The notes: generated from the sequence alone by a model not told the origin. A DNA stretch of 46,715 nt from a virus (IMGVR_UViG_3300024344_000029:1-46715); one strand, 5' to 3'. Counted from the stretch's first letter, positions 33,443-41,946 are shown. Program-made: numbers and translations.

Positions 33443-34717
33443 TCAGCCGAGGGGAAACTTGCAGATCGACCACCCTCCCGGGGGCCGACCGCGCTTGAGC
33501 TTGACGGCGGTGACGACGCGGAGACCCTGGGCCCCCTGGAGGGCGCCGAGGATGTGCCGCAGGAAGTCCTCGTCCAACCAGCGGTCACCCGTCATGGTGA
33601 CCGGGAGGCCGCCCTCTTCGTGCACGCGGATGGACACTGCGGCACAGATCGCCGCGAGGAGGAGCTGGCCCTCGCCACCGGAGAAGCCCATGCGAATGTC
33701 CTCGCCGTCGCGAAAGCCCGCGAGGAACTGCCGCCCGTGGAAGGCCCCGCGAAAGGCGAACCCTTCGGGCAGGTGGGAGTTGATCTCGTCGCAGATGCTC
33801 GGGAGGGCGGACTTGACCGCGGCCTCCATCCAGGACTGGATCCACTTGAGGACCTTGTCGAGCACCTTGACCTCGGCGGAGACGGACTCCGCTTCGAGCT
33901 GGAGACCCGCAGCCACAGCCAGGGCCTCGCTCGCGCTGGGCAGCTTCGCCTTGGGCAGGGCCTTGGTGACCTTCGCCAGCCGGGCGGTGACCTTCGCCTC
34001 GTCCGTGTCCTCGCCGCAGGTGATGCAGTTCGGCTTGCCTCGGGTGAGCTGGGCCCCCATGATCTGAGCCAGGGGACGCATCAGCGCCTTGCCGTCTGCG
34101 TTGTCCACCGTACGGCAGGACTTGACCACCGCCATCGCAGCCGTCAGTGCCTTCAGCCGGTCCTTGTGACCCTTGAGCACCTTGGCGACCTTCGTCTCGG
34201 CGGCGAGGAGGTCGGAGCTGTCGGTGAACTCGAACGGGTTGTCCTCCGGCGTCGGGCTGATCTCGAAGCTCTCGATGCGATTGAGCACGGTGTCGTCAGC
34301 CAGCGGGGCCTTGGGCAGCTCCGGGGAGAAGCGGTTCACGAAGAAGCGCACGGCGGTCGTGGCACCGCCTGCGACCATTGCCTCGGCCTCCTGCCACAGG
34401 AAGGCGACGTCGGCTTCGAGGCCCGACCAGGACAGCTTCTCACCCTGCTCCCAGCGGGCGATGCCCAGCTCGCCCAGATCGATCTCGGCGAAGGGGGCGT
34501 CGGCGGTGGTGGCGAGCACTGCGCTGCGCCGGGAGCCTGCCGCCACGCTGTCTCGGAGGCCCACGTCGAGGGCCTTGCCCGAGAGCGGGAGCTGGATGGC
34601 GTTGGTGAACGCGGTCTTGCCCGAGCCGTTGGGCCCTAGGGCGATGATGCCGGAGCTGAGATCCTGCAGGGTGACGGTGTCACCTCGCTTCAGCCGGTAG
34701 GAAAGGGACTTGATCAT
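33443..34717 (-). CDS. Compact Rad50/SbcC/RecF-like ATPase
   Basis: 424 aa, ATG behind GAGGTAGCACTC. Walker A GPNGSGKT (28-35), an ABC-type signature FSGGEGQ (345-351) and a Walker B-like DRWLDEDF (378-385) are in SMC/Rad50 order. The coiled-coil arms are very short, and CITC (231-234) stands at the centre as a zinc hook. This resembles SbcC/Rad50 or RecF proteins that bind DNA ends with ATP. No Mre11/SbcD phosphodiesterase neighbour is visible; partners may be the Cas4-like nuclease or the Sak4-like ATPase. Served by its own promoter, so likely an early replication or repair gene. Confidence 0.8.
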   Translation of the reverse strand: MIKSLSYRLKRGDTVTLQDLSSGIIALGPNGSGKTAFTNAIQLPLSGKALDVGLRDSVAAGSRRSAVLATTADAPFAEIDLGELGIARWEQGEKLSWSGLEADVAFLWQEAEAMVAGGATTAVRFFVNRFSPELPKAPLADDTVLNRIESFEISPTPEDNPFEFTDSSDLLAAETKVAKVLKGHKDRLKALTAAMAVVKSCRTVDNADGKALMRPLAQIMGAQLTRGKPNCITCGEDTDEAKVTARLAKVTKALPKAKLPSASEALAVAAGLQLEAESVSAEVKVLDKVLKWIQSWMEAAVKSALPSICDEINSHLPEGFAFRGAFHGRQFLAGFRDGEDIRMGFSGGEGQLLLAAICAAVSIRVHEEGGLPVTMTGDRWLDEDFLRHILGALQGAQGLRVVTAVKLKRGRPPGGWSICKFPLG

Positions 34718-34753
34718 GAGTGCTACCTCAGGGGTGGGTGGGAAGGAGTGTGT

Positions 34754-34782
34754 ACGCTAACAGGAAATAGCGGGATTATCAA
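34754..34782 (-). promoter_or_regulatory. Promoter for the Rad50-like gene
   Basis: TTGATA (34782-34777), 17-nt spacer, TAGCGT (34759-34754). The -35 box overlaps the TGA stop of the polymerase gene. It matches the promoters at 45745 and 42011 in the -10 sequence and spacing. The start codon lies 37 bases after the -10. Confidence 0.75.
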
Positions 34783-37319
34783 GTATCACTCCACCGCTGC
34801 GCGATTGCTGCCTCGGCGGTGAAGTCGACATCGAGGTGATCGATGCGCATGGTCATGTGGTGCTGGATGATGCCCTTGACCTCCTCTCCGAGATCTTCAG
34901 GGCAGATGGCGCACAGCGAGTCGTGCACCTGATTGCAGATGCCGAAGCTGCCGGCGACATCAGTCGGCAGGGGGGCGGCGAAGTGCTCGCCCGTCAGCGG
35001 GTCCCAGCCCTTGGTGAGCCGGAGAGTCGCAGCGTTGACGATGCCGGCGCCACCGCCCTGGATCGGGAAGTTGACCAGCTCGTTCTTCTTGCCGCCCGTG
35101 CCGGTGAAGTACCTGCGCCTGCCCATGACGGACTCGGCGAGCCAGCCCTGGCGACGGAAGGTGCGCTGCATGAGCTTCCACCACTCGCCCACCTCAGGGT
35201 CGGGCTTCCACATCTTCTTCGTGATCACGCGGATGTCCCGCACGCTCTTGCTCGCGAAGATCAGGTTGCCGTCCTTGTCCTCAGCCTCGGTGACCACACC
35301 GTGGGCAGTCTCCGCCGAGGCGTCGTACTGGGTGGCGTAGCGGACACGCTTGATGAGATCGCGTCGGAGCGAGAAGAGGCCCTTGCCCTTGGCGACTGCG
35401 CCCGCGATGGTGCCCTCGGGCGGGGCGCCTGCGAGCTGCCAGATGCCCTCGCCGAAGACGTCGAGCATCGCCGTGGTGTGCGGGTCGATGTCCTGGGCGA
35501 AGACCTGGAGCAGCCGCTTCGCCCCAGCCTCGGCTGCGATGAGTCGCAGCTCCAGCTGATCGTAGTCCGCGCCCACCAGGACGAAGCCCGGAGGGGCGAC
35601 GAAGATGTCACGTAGGTGCTTCGGCACGTTCTGGAAGTTCGGGCCCGAGCTGGAGAAGCGGCCGGTCAGGGTGCCCTGGACGTTGTAGTCGGGGCGGATC
35701 TGGAAGTACTCGTCCCGAGGAGCGCCTGCCCACCAGGGCCGGAGGTAGGTGGTGAGCACCTTGTTCGTCTGCCGGTACTTCCTCAGGGCCTTGATCGCCA
35801 GCCGCTGTTCGGGCTCGACCAGGGGGTTCGACAACAGCGCACGCAGGGCATCGTCGTCGGTGCTCTCCAGCCCAGCCTTCGTGAAGCCCTGGGCAGGCAG
35901 GGACCAGCGGTTGAAGATGATGTCCCGGATCTGATCGTAGCTGTTCGGGTTCAGACCCGGGCGCCCGAAGGCTGCGACGACTGCTGCCCGCTGCACCTCG
36001 ACTCGCTCCTCGTAGTCGATCAGTCGATTGCGGAGCTGGACGCGGTCGACCCACATGCCCAGGCGGTGCATGCCCACGCAGACATCCTGAAGGGCGGAGT
36101 CGATGGCGTAGAGGTGGCGCTGCCCGCGCCGCTCAGCGAGCTGCTTCATGGGCTTGGCGATCCGCGCAGTGACCGCGACGTCCGTGGCGTTGTATGCCCA
36201 CAGCTCGTCGTCGGTCTTGGCGGTGACCGCCGTGTGCTCGCTCTTCCAGGAGGGCACGTCGGTGTGGATGGAGCCCCGGTAGGCGAGGCTCTTGGGCATC
36301 TCGGAGTCAGCCAGACGGCTGAGCAAGATGGTGTCGACCAGCCTGCGGGGCGTCACGCCGAACTGCGTCTCGATCACCATGCGGTCGAAGTAGCCCGCGT
36401 TGTGCCCGAGGAGTGTGACCTTGGGGTCCCGGAAGAATCGAGTCAAGATCCGGCGGATATCGTCCTCGTCGCGCTTGCCCCAGATGCGGGACACGCCGTC
36501 GACAGACAGCAGGCCCACGACAACCACGTCGTCGGTGGTGCCCAGGGCGAGGCATCGGAGGTTGGCCGACAGCGGGTCGATGCCGTCGGTCTCCACGTCG
36601 TACGCCACGGGCCGACCCGCCCGCTGCCAGTCGCGCAGCTTGGAGTGCAGCATCTGTGGCGGCGGGTTGTACGTGACCTTCGGATCCTTCCAGGTCAGCT
36701 TGCCCGCGAAGAAGCGCTTGGCCTTGGCGATGTCCAGCTTGAAGATCCGCTGCCACTTCAGCATCCCGGGCTTGTAGACCGACTGCGGGTGAAGCGTGGG
36801 CAGGACGAGCCGATCTTCCGACTGGGCGGGGCCTCCCCGGATGTCGAAGATGTTGGCGTTCCCCGAGAGCACGGCGGAGGCTGCGCTCTTCCCCATGGGA
36901 ATCAGACGATCTGCCCCAGCAAGCTCGGCGTCGAGCCGCGGGCGGCAGCAGGTCTCGGGCGTAGGTCGCGGGGCCTTGTCCTTGCGCTTGCGCGTCCGGT
37001 TGCTCCGCTTCAGCTTCGCCAGGAACTCCTCACTACGATCGTTCGGATAGCGGCACGCGACGGTGTTCGTCCAGTGGAAGTCGCGGCGTCGGAAGCCGGC
37101 CGCATCCAGAGCTTCCAGGGAGAGCACGCCCGCGGGTCCGACGAAGGGGCGGCCGTGGATGACTTCCTGTTTGCCGGGCGCCTCACCGACGATGACGGCG
37201 GTGGCGCCTGGGTTCCTCTCCGCGGGGACAGGCGCGAACTGATCGAGTCGACGCCAGTGCGCACCAAGAGGGCACTGGTCACAACGAGCAAGGTCGAGAG
37301 CGTCATCAGGGGAGATCAT
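34779..37319 (-). CDS. polA: Family 4-type uracil-DNA glycosylase fused to family A DNA polymerase
   Basis: 846 aa from ATG 37319; the frame extends 44 residues further but that part overlaps other genes. Residues 1-205 are a uracil-DNA glycosylase: Cys13, Cys16, Cys89 and Cys124/125 for an Fe-S cluster, GEAPGKQE (45-52) and LHPQ with His177. The 3'-5' exonuclease has DVE (241-243), NAGYFD (307-312) and YNATD (376-380). Polymerase motifs: DYDQLELR (585-592), RRDLIKRVRYATQYD (652-666) and VHD (798-800). All catalytic acids are present. It copies phage DNA and could remove uracil ahead of synthesis. Motif B has Tyr661 where E. coli Pol I has Phe762. Confidence 0.9.
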   Translation of the reverse strand: MISPDDALDLARCDQCPLGAHWRRLDQFAPVPAERNPGATAVIVGEAPGKQEVIHGRPFVGPAGVLSLEALDAAGFRRRDFHWTNTVACRYPNDRSEEFLAKLKRSNRTRKRKDKAPRPTPETCCRPRLDAELAGADRLIPMGKSAASAVLSGNANIFDIRGGPAQSEDRLVLPTLHPQSVYKPGMLKWQRIFKLDIAKAKRFFAGKLTWKDPKVTYNPPPQMLHSKLRDWQRAGRPVAYDVETDGIDPLSANLRCLALGTTDDVVVVGLLSVDGVSRIWGKRDEDDIRRILTRFFRDPKVTLLGHNAGYFDRMVIETQFGVTPRRLVDTILLSRLADSEMPKSLAYRGSIHTDVPSWKSEHTAVTAKTDDELWAYNATDVAVTARIAKPMKQLAERRGQRHLYAIDSALQDVCVGMHRLGMWVDRVQLRNRLIDYEERVEVQRAAVVAAFGRPGLNPNSYDQIRDIIFNRWSLPAQGFTKAGLESTDDDALRALLSNPLVEPEQRLAIKALRKYRQTNKVLTTYLRPWWAGAPRDEYFQIRPDYNVQGTLTGRFSSSGPNFQNVPKHLRDIFVAPPGFVLVGADYDQLELRLIAAEAGAKRLLQVFAQDIDPHTTAMLDVFGEGIWQLAGAPPEGTIAGAVAKGKGLFSLRRDLIKRVRYATQYDASAETAHGVVTEAEDKDGNLIFASKSVRDIRVITKKMWKPDPEVGEWWKLMQRTFRRQGWLAESVMGRRRYFTGTGGKKNELVNFPIQGGGAGIVNAATLRLTKGWDPLTGEHFAAPLPTDVAGSFGICNQVHDSLCAICPEDLGEEVKGIIQHHMTMRIDHLDVDFTAEAAIAQRWSDT

Positions 37320-37524
37320 CAGGTGGGTTCGTGCAGGCGGTGTGGACGCGGAAGGCGCCCGGTGGGGGGAGAGGCGCACCCTGGATGCGGTCGCAGCACA
37401 GGGCGCACACAGGTCCGGGGAGGCGGAGCCGAGGGCGACGTCGAGGAGCACTCGCAGCGGCGACAGCGTTGAAGCGAGTCTGCATGATGTTCTTGATCAC
37501 GTCTCCGTAGCTTTCCTCAGCCAT
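37306..37524 (-). CDS. Small Cys-rich protein before the polymerase
   Basis: 72 aa from ATG 37524 (TGATG with the preceding stop). The N-terminus is helical (AEESYGDVIKNIMQTRFNA), a basic stretch follows (RRRPRLRL), then PVCALCCDRIQG and VHTAC provide four Cys that could bind zinc. Its 3' end overlaps the polymerase start by 14 nt. Function unknown. Confidence 0.55.
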   Translation of the reverse strand: MAEESYGDVIKNIMQTRFNAVAAASAPRRRPRLRLPGPVCALCCDRIQGAPLPPPGAFRVHTACTNPPDDLP

Positions 37525-37832
37525 CAGTACCGATCCTCCGGCAGCCACGCCTCGGGAATGGCGTGGTAGATCCACGTAACGAACGAGCCCAGCCACCGGA
37601 GCGGTGCCCAGGGGGTGGCGAGAGGGACACCAGCAATGGGCGCGACCGCTTCGGGGAGAAGGTCGCCCTTCCGCACGAGGACATCGCCGCACCCCGGGCA
37701 CTCGAAGTCTATGGGGCAGATCGGGAACCGGCCCACGTGGTCGAGGTTCGGCCCGAAGGTGACCCCGTGCTCTACGTGCGTGCCACCGTGCGGGGGCGGA
37801 CACGTGTCGCAGCGGAAGCGGAAGTACCTCAC
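37524..37832 (-). CDS. Small zinc-binding-like protein
   Basis: 102 aa, GTG start overlapping the previous stop (GTGA). MRYFRFRCDTCPPP and ICPIDFECPGCGDVLV give the Cys pairs of a zinc ribbon. A hydrophobic region (about residues 65-95, PLRWLGSFVTWIYHAI) may bind membrane or another protein. The pattern suggests a small regulator or adaptor. Not recognised as a named family. Confidence 0.55.
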   Translation of the reverse strand: MRYFRFRCDTCPPPHGGTHVEHGVTFGPNLDHVGRFPICPIDFECPGCGDVLVRKGDLLPEAVAPIAGVPLATPWAPLRWLGSFVTWIYHAIPEAWLPEDRY

Positions 37833-38230
37833 CGGACGAACCGCTCAAGGGTGTCGAGGTGGTCGGTCTCGCCGGAGATGGCCGAGGAGAGGATGCCGCG
37901 CATGATCCGGGGCGTGACGAGCGTGCGCTCGCGCTCCTTGCCGGAGCCCCGGGGACGCGTGACGTGCGGCATCAGGCCCCAGTGCTGGGCACGCGGGCCG
38001 GTATGCGGCGTCGGCTCGAAGGGAGCCAGGGGCCCGGCGGGGTCGGGGTGGCGAGCAGCTGCCCGGTGGCGGGCGTTCATCAGGTGACGGAAGATCCGCT
38101 GCTCCTCCTTGGGGAGGCGCTGCAGGCTCATCTCCACGTCGTTCAGCGCCTTGCGCTGTAGGGGCTTCGCCGCCTCCCGGGCGTTGCGGGTGGGGCGGGA
38201 CTTCCAGCGGTTGCCGATCTTGCGGGTCAT
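37829..38230 (-). CDS. Basic helical protein
   Basis: 133 aa from ATG 38230, chosen because the upstream alternative (38266) lies inside the terminator hairpin. Strongly basic and helical at the start (TRKIGNRWKSRPTRNAREAAK), then an Arg/Gln/His-rich section (SLQRLPKEEQRIFRHLMNARH), a Pro-rich linker and a helical end (LVTPRIMRGILSSAIS). Basic charge suggests DNA or RNA binding. No domain recognised. Confidence 0.5.
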   Translation of the reverse strand: MTRKIGNRWKSRPTRNAREAAKPLQRKALNDVEMSLQRLPKEEQRIFRHLMNARHRAAARHPDPAGPLAPFEPTPHTGPRAQHWGLMPHVTRPRGSGKERERTLVTPRIMRGILSSAISGETDHLDTLERFVR

Positions 38231-38258
38231 GTTGATCTCGGAGGTGGGAGAGTGAAGA

Positions 38259-38301
38259 GACCCCACCAGCCAGGGAGCTTACCGGCCCGGCTGGTGGGGT
38301 C
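38259..38301 (-). terminator. Strong terminator-like hairpin after the SSB gene
   Basis: A perfect 13-bp stem (GACCCCACCAGCC paired with GGCTGGTGGGGTC) around a 17-nt loop, just after the SSB-like stop. T-rich bases follow on the minus strand (TCTCTTCAC). It probably ends or attenuates the transcript from the promoter at 39946, with polymerase gene expression relying on readthrough or another start. Confidence 0.6.
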
Positions 38302-38315
38302 ACTTCGACAGGGGA

Positions 38316-38945
38316 CTACAGGTCGAGGTCGTCGAGGAGATCGTCCTCGTCCTCTTCCTCCTCCTCGGGGGGCGGAGGCGGCGCGGCCTTCTTCTTGGGC
38401 GCGGCCTTCTTCTTGGCGGGCGCCCGCTTCTTGGGCGGCGCCTTCTTGGCGGGCGTCGGGGCGGGCTCGTCGTCGTCGATGTCGATGCCGTCGTCGGTCG
38501 CCGTCTCCATGGCGAGGAGCTGCTTGTAGCGATCCTCGGTGACCCAGGTCTTGGAGTCGTAGGTCTTCTTGTTGCCGACCTGCTCGGGCTTCGGCTCGTA
38601 CCAGCAGTACAGCGTCTTGCCCACGAACTTGTCGGAGTCGGTCTTGAGCCCCTTCTCCGCCTTGGCGAGCAGGCCGAGAGATCCGAAGAAGGCGAGCCAC
38701 GCGCCGGCACCCACGTCGTCCGCGGACTCGATGGTGTTCAGGCCGTCGCTGATGTCGCAGCCCTTGGCGTCCGGATCGGAACCTTCGAGCACCATGCAGT
38801 CGAAGTAGAAGCGCTCATTGCCAGCGTTCGACTCGCCCATGTTGGTCGCCACGATGCGCACCTTGTAGGCGCCACGCTTCGTGGGAGGGGTGAACTTGCC
38901 GAAGGCGCGAACGCCCTTGAGGGGAGGGATGATGAGGGTGGCCAT
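38316..38945 (-). CDS. SSB-like protein with acidic tail
   Basis: 209 aa from ATG 38945; the 5-base gap to the ATPase gene argues against the longer frame. The N-terminal about 140 residues could form an OB fold (FGKFTPPTKRGAYKVRIVAT, NERFYFDCMVLEGSDP, LYCWYEPKPE). A Lys/Pro/Ala-rich linker follows (residues about 165-190), and the end is a strongly acidic tail, DEDDLLDDLDL, as in bacterial SSB and T7 gp2.5, which recruits partners. It lies beside the ATPase and nuclease. Sequence similarity to a named SSB family is not certain. Confidence 0.65.
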   Translation of the reverse strand: MATLIIPPLKGVRAFGKFTPPTKRGAYKVRIVATNMGESNAGNERFYFDCMVLEGSDPDAKGCDISDGLNTIESADDVGAGAWLAFFGSLGLLAKAEKGLKTDSDKFVGKTLYCWYEPKPEQVGNKKTYDSKTWVTEDRYKQLLAMETATDDGIDIDDDEPAPTPAKKAPPKKRAPAKKKAAPKKKAAPPPPPEEEEEDEDDLLDDLDL

Positions 38946-38950
38946 GATGG

Positions 38951-39895
38951 CTACAGCTCCGTGTCGTCGGTGAGTGCCCCCGAGAGGGCGGTGATGAAGT
39001 CGTCCACGAGGTTGGCCTGGGCATCCAGGAGCCGCGCTCGATCGTAGGAATCTCGGATCGCCCACTTGATGTGCTCGGGGGCGATGCCCTTGGAGCCCAG
39101 CTTGGTGGCGATGGAGGCGAGGTAGGTGCCCATGGCTGCGGTGTCAGCCTCCTGCATGATGGGCAAGATCTTCTGTGACGCAGCCGCCACAACCTTGTCC
39201 ATCCAGGCGAGCCCCTTGGGGCGGGGCACGTTGTAGCCCGCCTCTCGCAAGAGCACGCCCAGGTTCGCAGGGAAGAAGGGCGGGCTGATGCCGGTGCGGT
39301 CGCCGGTCACGTAGTCCGGATCTGGTCCCGTCTGGTACACGTAGGGCCAGCTCGGTGACGTCTCGTCGTACACCATGCGGATGACCATGGACATCCAGGC
39401 GGGGTACTCCTCGGGCAGCTTCCACCCGGGTACCAGCGGCCCGCCGGGCAGCGGCGTCTCGACCTTGGTCTTCTTGTTCTTGACCGTGCGCGGGTTCATC
39501 TCGTGGTGCGAGGTGAAGACGACGGCGTCGACCTCGTCGGCCAGCACACAGAACTCGCGCACCTCTTCGATGGTCTCCGTGAACCGATCCCAGTTGTCGC
39601 CGTGCTTGATCGTCATCAGCCGCAGGGTCTCGTCCATGGCGAAGTTGAAGTCGTCCAGGACGATGGACGAGGCCGAGGCCCCGTGCTCGTGCAGGGTGTC
39701 GATCGCATCCCGGACGTTCGTCAGGGGCACCGCCCGGTCCATGATGCGAGCAGCGACGTCTGTGCCCAGCATGCGGGCAGGGAGCAGGGCCCGAGTGCGG
39801 GCCACGAAGATGCTCTCCGGCAGGCCCGCCAGGAGCGAGAAGGTCTTGCCCTTCTTGGGAGGGGCGTAGACGCAGCCGAAGGTGGTCTTGGACAT
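38951..39895 (-). CDS. RecA-like ATPase of the Sak4/AAA_24 type
   Basis: 314 aa, ATG behind GAGGTAGCACTCC, the ribosome-binding element shared with two other DNA genes. Walker A is APPKKGKT (11-18), Walker B IVLDD (78-82). Further on, FCVLADEVDAVVFTSHHE resembles a sensor strand. Short RecA-type ATPases of this kind (Sak4-like) act in phage recombination or replication with SSB, consistent with the SSB-like gene that follows. No DNA-binding loop can be assigned. Its own promoter lies 22 bases upstream. Confidence 0.75.
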   Translation of the reverse strand: MSKTTFGCVYAPPKKGKTFSLLAGLPESIFVARTRALLPARMLGTDVAARIMDRAVPLTNVRDAIDTLHEHGASASSIVLDDFNFAMDETLRLMTIKHGDNWDRFTETIEEVREFCVLADEVDAVVFTSHHEMNPRTVKNKKTKVETPLPGGPLVPGWKLPEEYPAWMSMVIRMVYDETSPSWPYVYQTGPDPDYVTGDRTGISPPFFPANLGVLLREAGYNVPRPKGLAWMDKVVAAASQKILPIMQEADTAAMGTYLASIATKLGSKGIAPEHIKWAIRDSYDRARLLDAQANLVDDFITALSGALTDDTEL

Positions 39896-39917
39896 GGAGT
39901 GCTACCTCTTGGAGAGG

Positions 39918-39946
39918 ACGGTAATAGGAAGGAGAAGGAGTGTCAA
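39918..39946 (-). promoter_or_regulatory. Promoter for the ATPase-SSB genes
   Basis: TTGACA (39946-39941), 17-nt spacer, TACCGT (39923-39918). The TTGACA overlaps the TGA stop of the Cys-rich gene upstream. The start codon lies about 22 bases downstream of the -10. Confidence 0.75.
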
Positions 39947-40224
39947 GGAGAAGATGAAGCCAACCGTTCGCACTTGTAGCTGACGCATGGAGATCCGTCG
40001 GCGGGGTGCCCACTCGGGCACAGCTCGAAGCGGGCCCAGCTGCCGTCAGGCTCGAAGCTCGCACAGGACCGGACGCGGAAGCACCTGCCGTCCTCGCAGT
40101 CGTGGTGGCAGGTCCCGCCATCGGGGCAGACATAGCCCTTGCCCCAGCAGGTCTCGCACTCGATGATGCGGTAGCCTCGGGCCAATCCCACCGAGCCACC
40201 CGTACATTTGCTCGGGCACTTCAT
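39943..40224 (-). CDS. Cys-rich DnaJ-type zinc protein
   Basis: 93 aa whose ATG directly follows the nuclease stop. Twelve Cys with repeated CxxC-type spacing: CPSKC, CETCWGKGYVCPDGGTC, CEDGRC, CASF, LCPSG, PCVSYKC. The CxxCxGKG unit resembles DnaJ zinc fingers. It may bind two or more zinc ions and partner proteins of the replication complex. The stop overlaps the promoter for the ATPase gene. Confidence 0.6.
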   Translation of the reverse strand: MKCPSKCTGGSVGLARGYRIIECETCWGKGYVCPDGGTCHHDCEDGRCFRVRSCASFEPDGSWARFELCPSGHPADGSPCVSYKCERLASSSP

Positions 40225-41151
40225 CTACTTCATCCCCTGGCAGCGGGCGATGTGCGGGCAGGCGCCGTAACGCCCGTAGCACTGGAAGGACTGCGGCCAC
40301 TCCTCGGGAGGAACACCGGCTCGCTTCAGGTCAGCGATCTGCCGGCGCCAGAAGACCACGGTCTTCTTGAACGTGATCATCGCAGCGGGTGCTGAGGGCA
40401 GACGGGGCCGCCCGAAGTTGAGCTTCTTCTTTGTGATCTGGACTGCGTTGAGGATGTTGCCGCCCCACTTCGCGCCCCACTTCGCCTTGCACAGGGCCTC
40501 GTAGCCGATGAACTGGAGGGACATCGCGTAACTCGGGGCGACTGAGTTGATGAGCATCGACGTGCCCTTGTGATCGACGCTGAACACCTGCTTGAACTTG
40601 CGGTGCCAGATCATCAGGTCGGGGCGCTGGGTGTAGAGGTAGCGCACAGTCTCGGTCGCGAGCTGCGCAGCCGACGCGCCGTCAGCCTCAACGGGGCCGA
40701 CGACGTCGTCCTCGAAGTCATCCCAGATGACCTTGACCCGCTCCGGATCTTTGACCCGCACGCGCAGCTCACCCTCGACATCGAGGATCTTCCAGTCCCG
40801 GTCGTGGTTCCAGTAGCTGTGGTACTCCTTGATCGCCTCCTTGACTCGGGGCGCCAGCTCCACGGGCATCTCGCTGCGGTGCTCCTCGGCCAGCAGGGCA
40901 GCCTTGGTGTCGACTGCCTCGGTGGGACGCAGCCACTGTGCAGGATCCTCGCTCATCTGGACAGCCTGGATGCGGCGGTAGTAGTGGGCGAGCCCGGTGT
41001 GCAGGAGGATGCCCCGGAGCAGCGGCATCTTGTCGCCGTCGTCCTTGATCCCCAGCTCGTACTCGTAGCCGTACCGACGGGGGCACCCGATGAAGGTCGA
41101 CAGGCGGCTGGAGCCCCAGGTGCTTTGTCCTCGATCAATCAGCTCAGACAC
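40225..41151 (-). CDS. Cas4/RecB-like PD-(D/E)XK nuclease
   Basis: 308 aa from GTG 41151, behind GAGGTAGCA. Motifs: SRLSTFIGCPRRYGYEY with Cys23 at the start, RGILLHTGLAHYY (His51), RPDLMIW (Asp178) and FSVDHKGTS (Asp193, Lys195), then Cys291, Cys298 and Cys304 in CYGRYGACPHIARC. Cys23 plus these three are the four Cys expected for an Fe-S cluster in AddB/Cas4-type nucleases. Likely an exonuclease that trims DNA ends for recombination or packaging. It may work with the Rad50-like ATPase. A terminator hairpin precedes it, so its promoter is not obvious. Confidence 0.8.
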   Translation of the reverse strand: MSELIDRGQSTWGSSRLSTFIGCPRRYGYEYELGIKDDGDKMPLLRGILLHTGLAHYYRRIQAVQMSEDPAQWLRPTEAVDTKAALLAEEHRSEMPVELAPRVKEAIKEYHSYWNHDRDWKILDVEGELRVRVKDPERVKVIWDDFEDDVVGPVEADGASAAQLATETVRYLYTQRPDLMIWHRKFKQVFSVDHKGTSMLINSVAPSYAMSLQFIGYEALCKAKWGAKWGGNILNAVQITKKKLNFGRPRLPSAPAAMITFKKTVVFWRRQIADLKRAGVPPEEWPQSFQCYGRYGACPHIARCQGMK

Positions 41152-41183
41152 GATTGCTACCTCGTGAGGATGTTGTAGCCTAC

Positions 41184-41208
41184 GGGGCGGACAGAATGTG
41201 TCCGCCCC
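41184..41208 (-). terminator. Terminator-like hairpin after the low-complexity gene
   Basis: GGGGCGGACA, a 5-nt loop and TGTCCGCCCC: a perfect 10-bp GC-rich stem, ten bases past the stop at 41218 on the minus strand. No U tract follows, so termination may be partial and let the nuclease gene be read through. Confidence 0.6.
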
Positions 41209-41217
41209 TCGGCCTGT

Positions 41218-41946
<729 letters not shown>

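Noticed and set aside
37320-37451. N-terminal extension of the polymerase by 44 residues
   Set aside because: It overlaps a small Cys gene with better junctions; the glycosylase domain begins right after ATG 37319.
35616-37472. Plus-strand open frame of 618 codons opposite the polymerase
   Set aside because: The minus strand carries all polymerase and exonuclease motifs.
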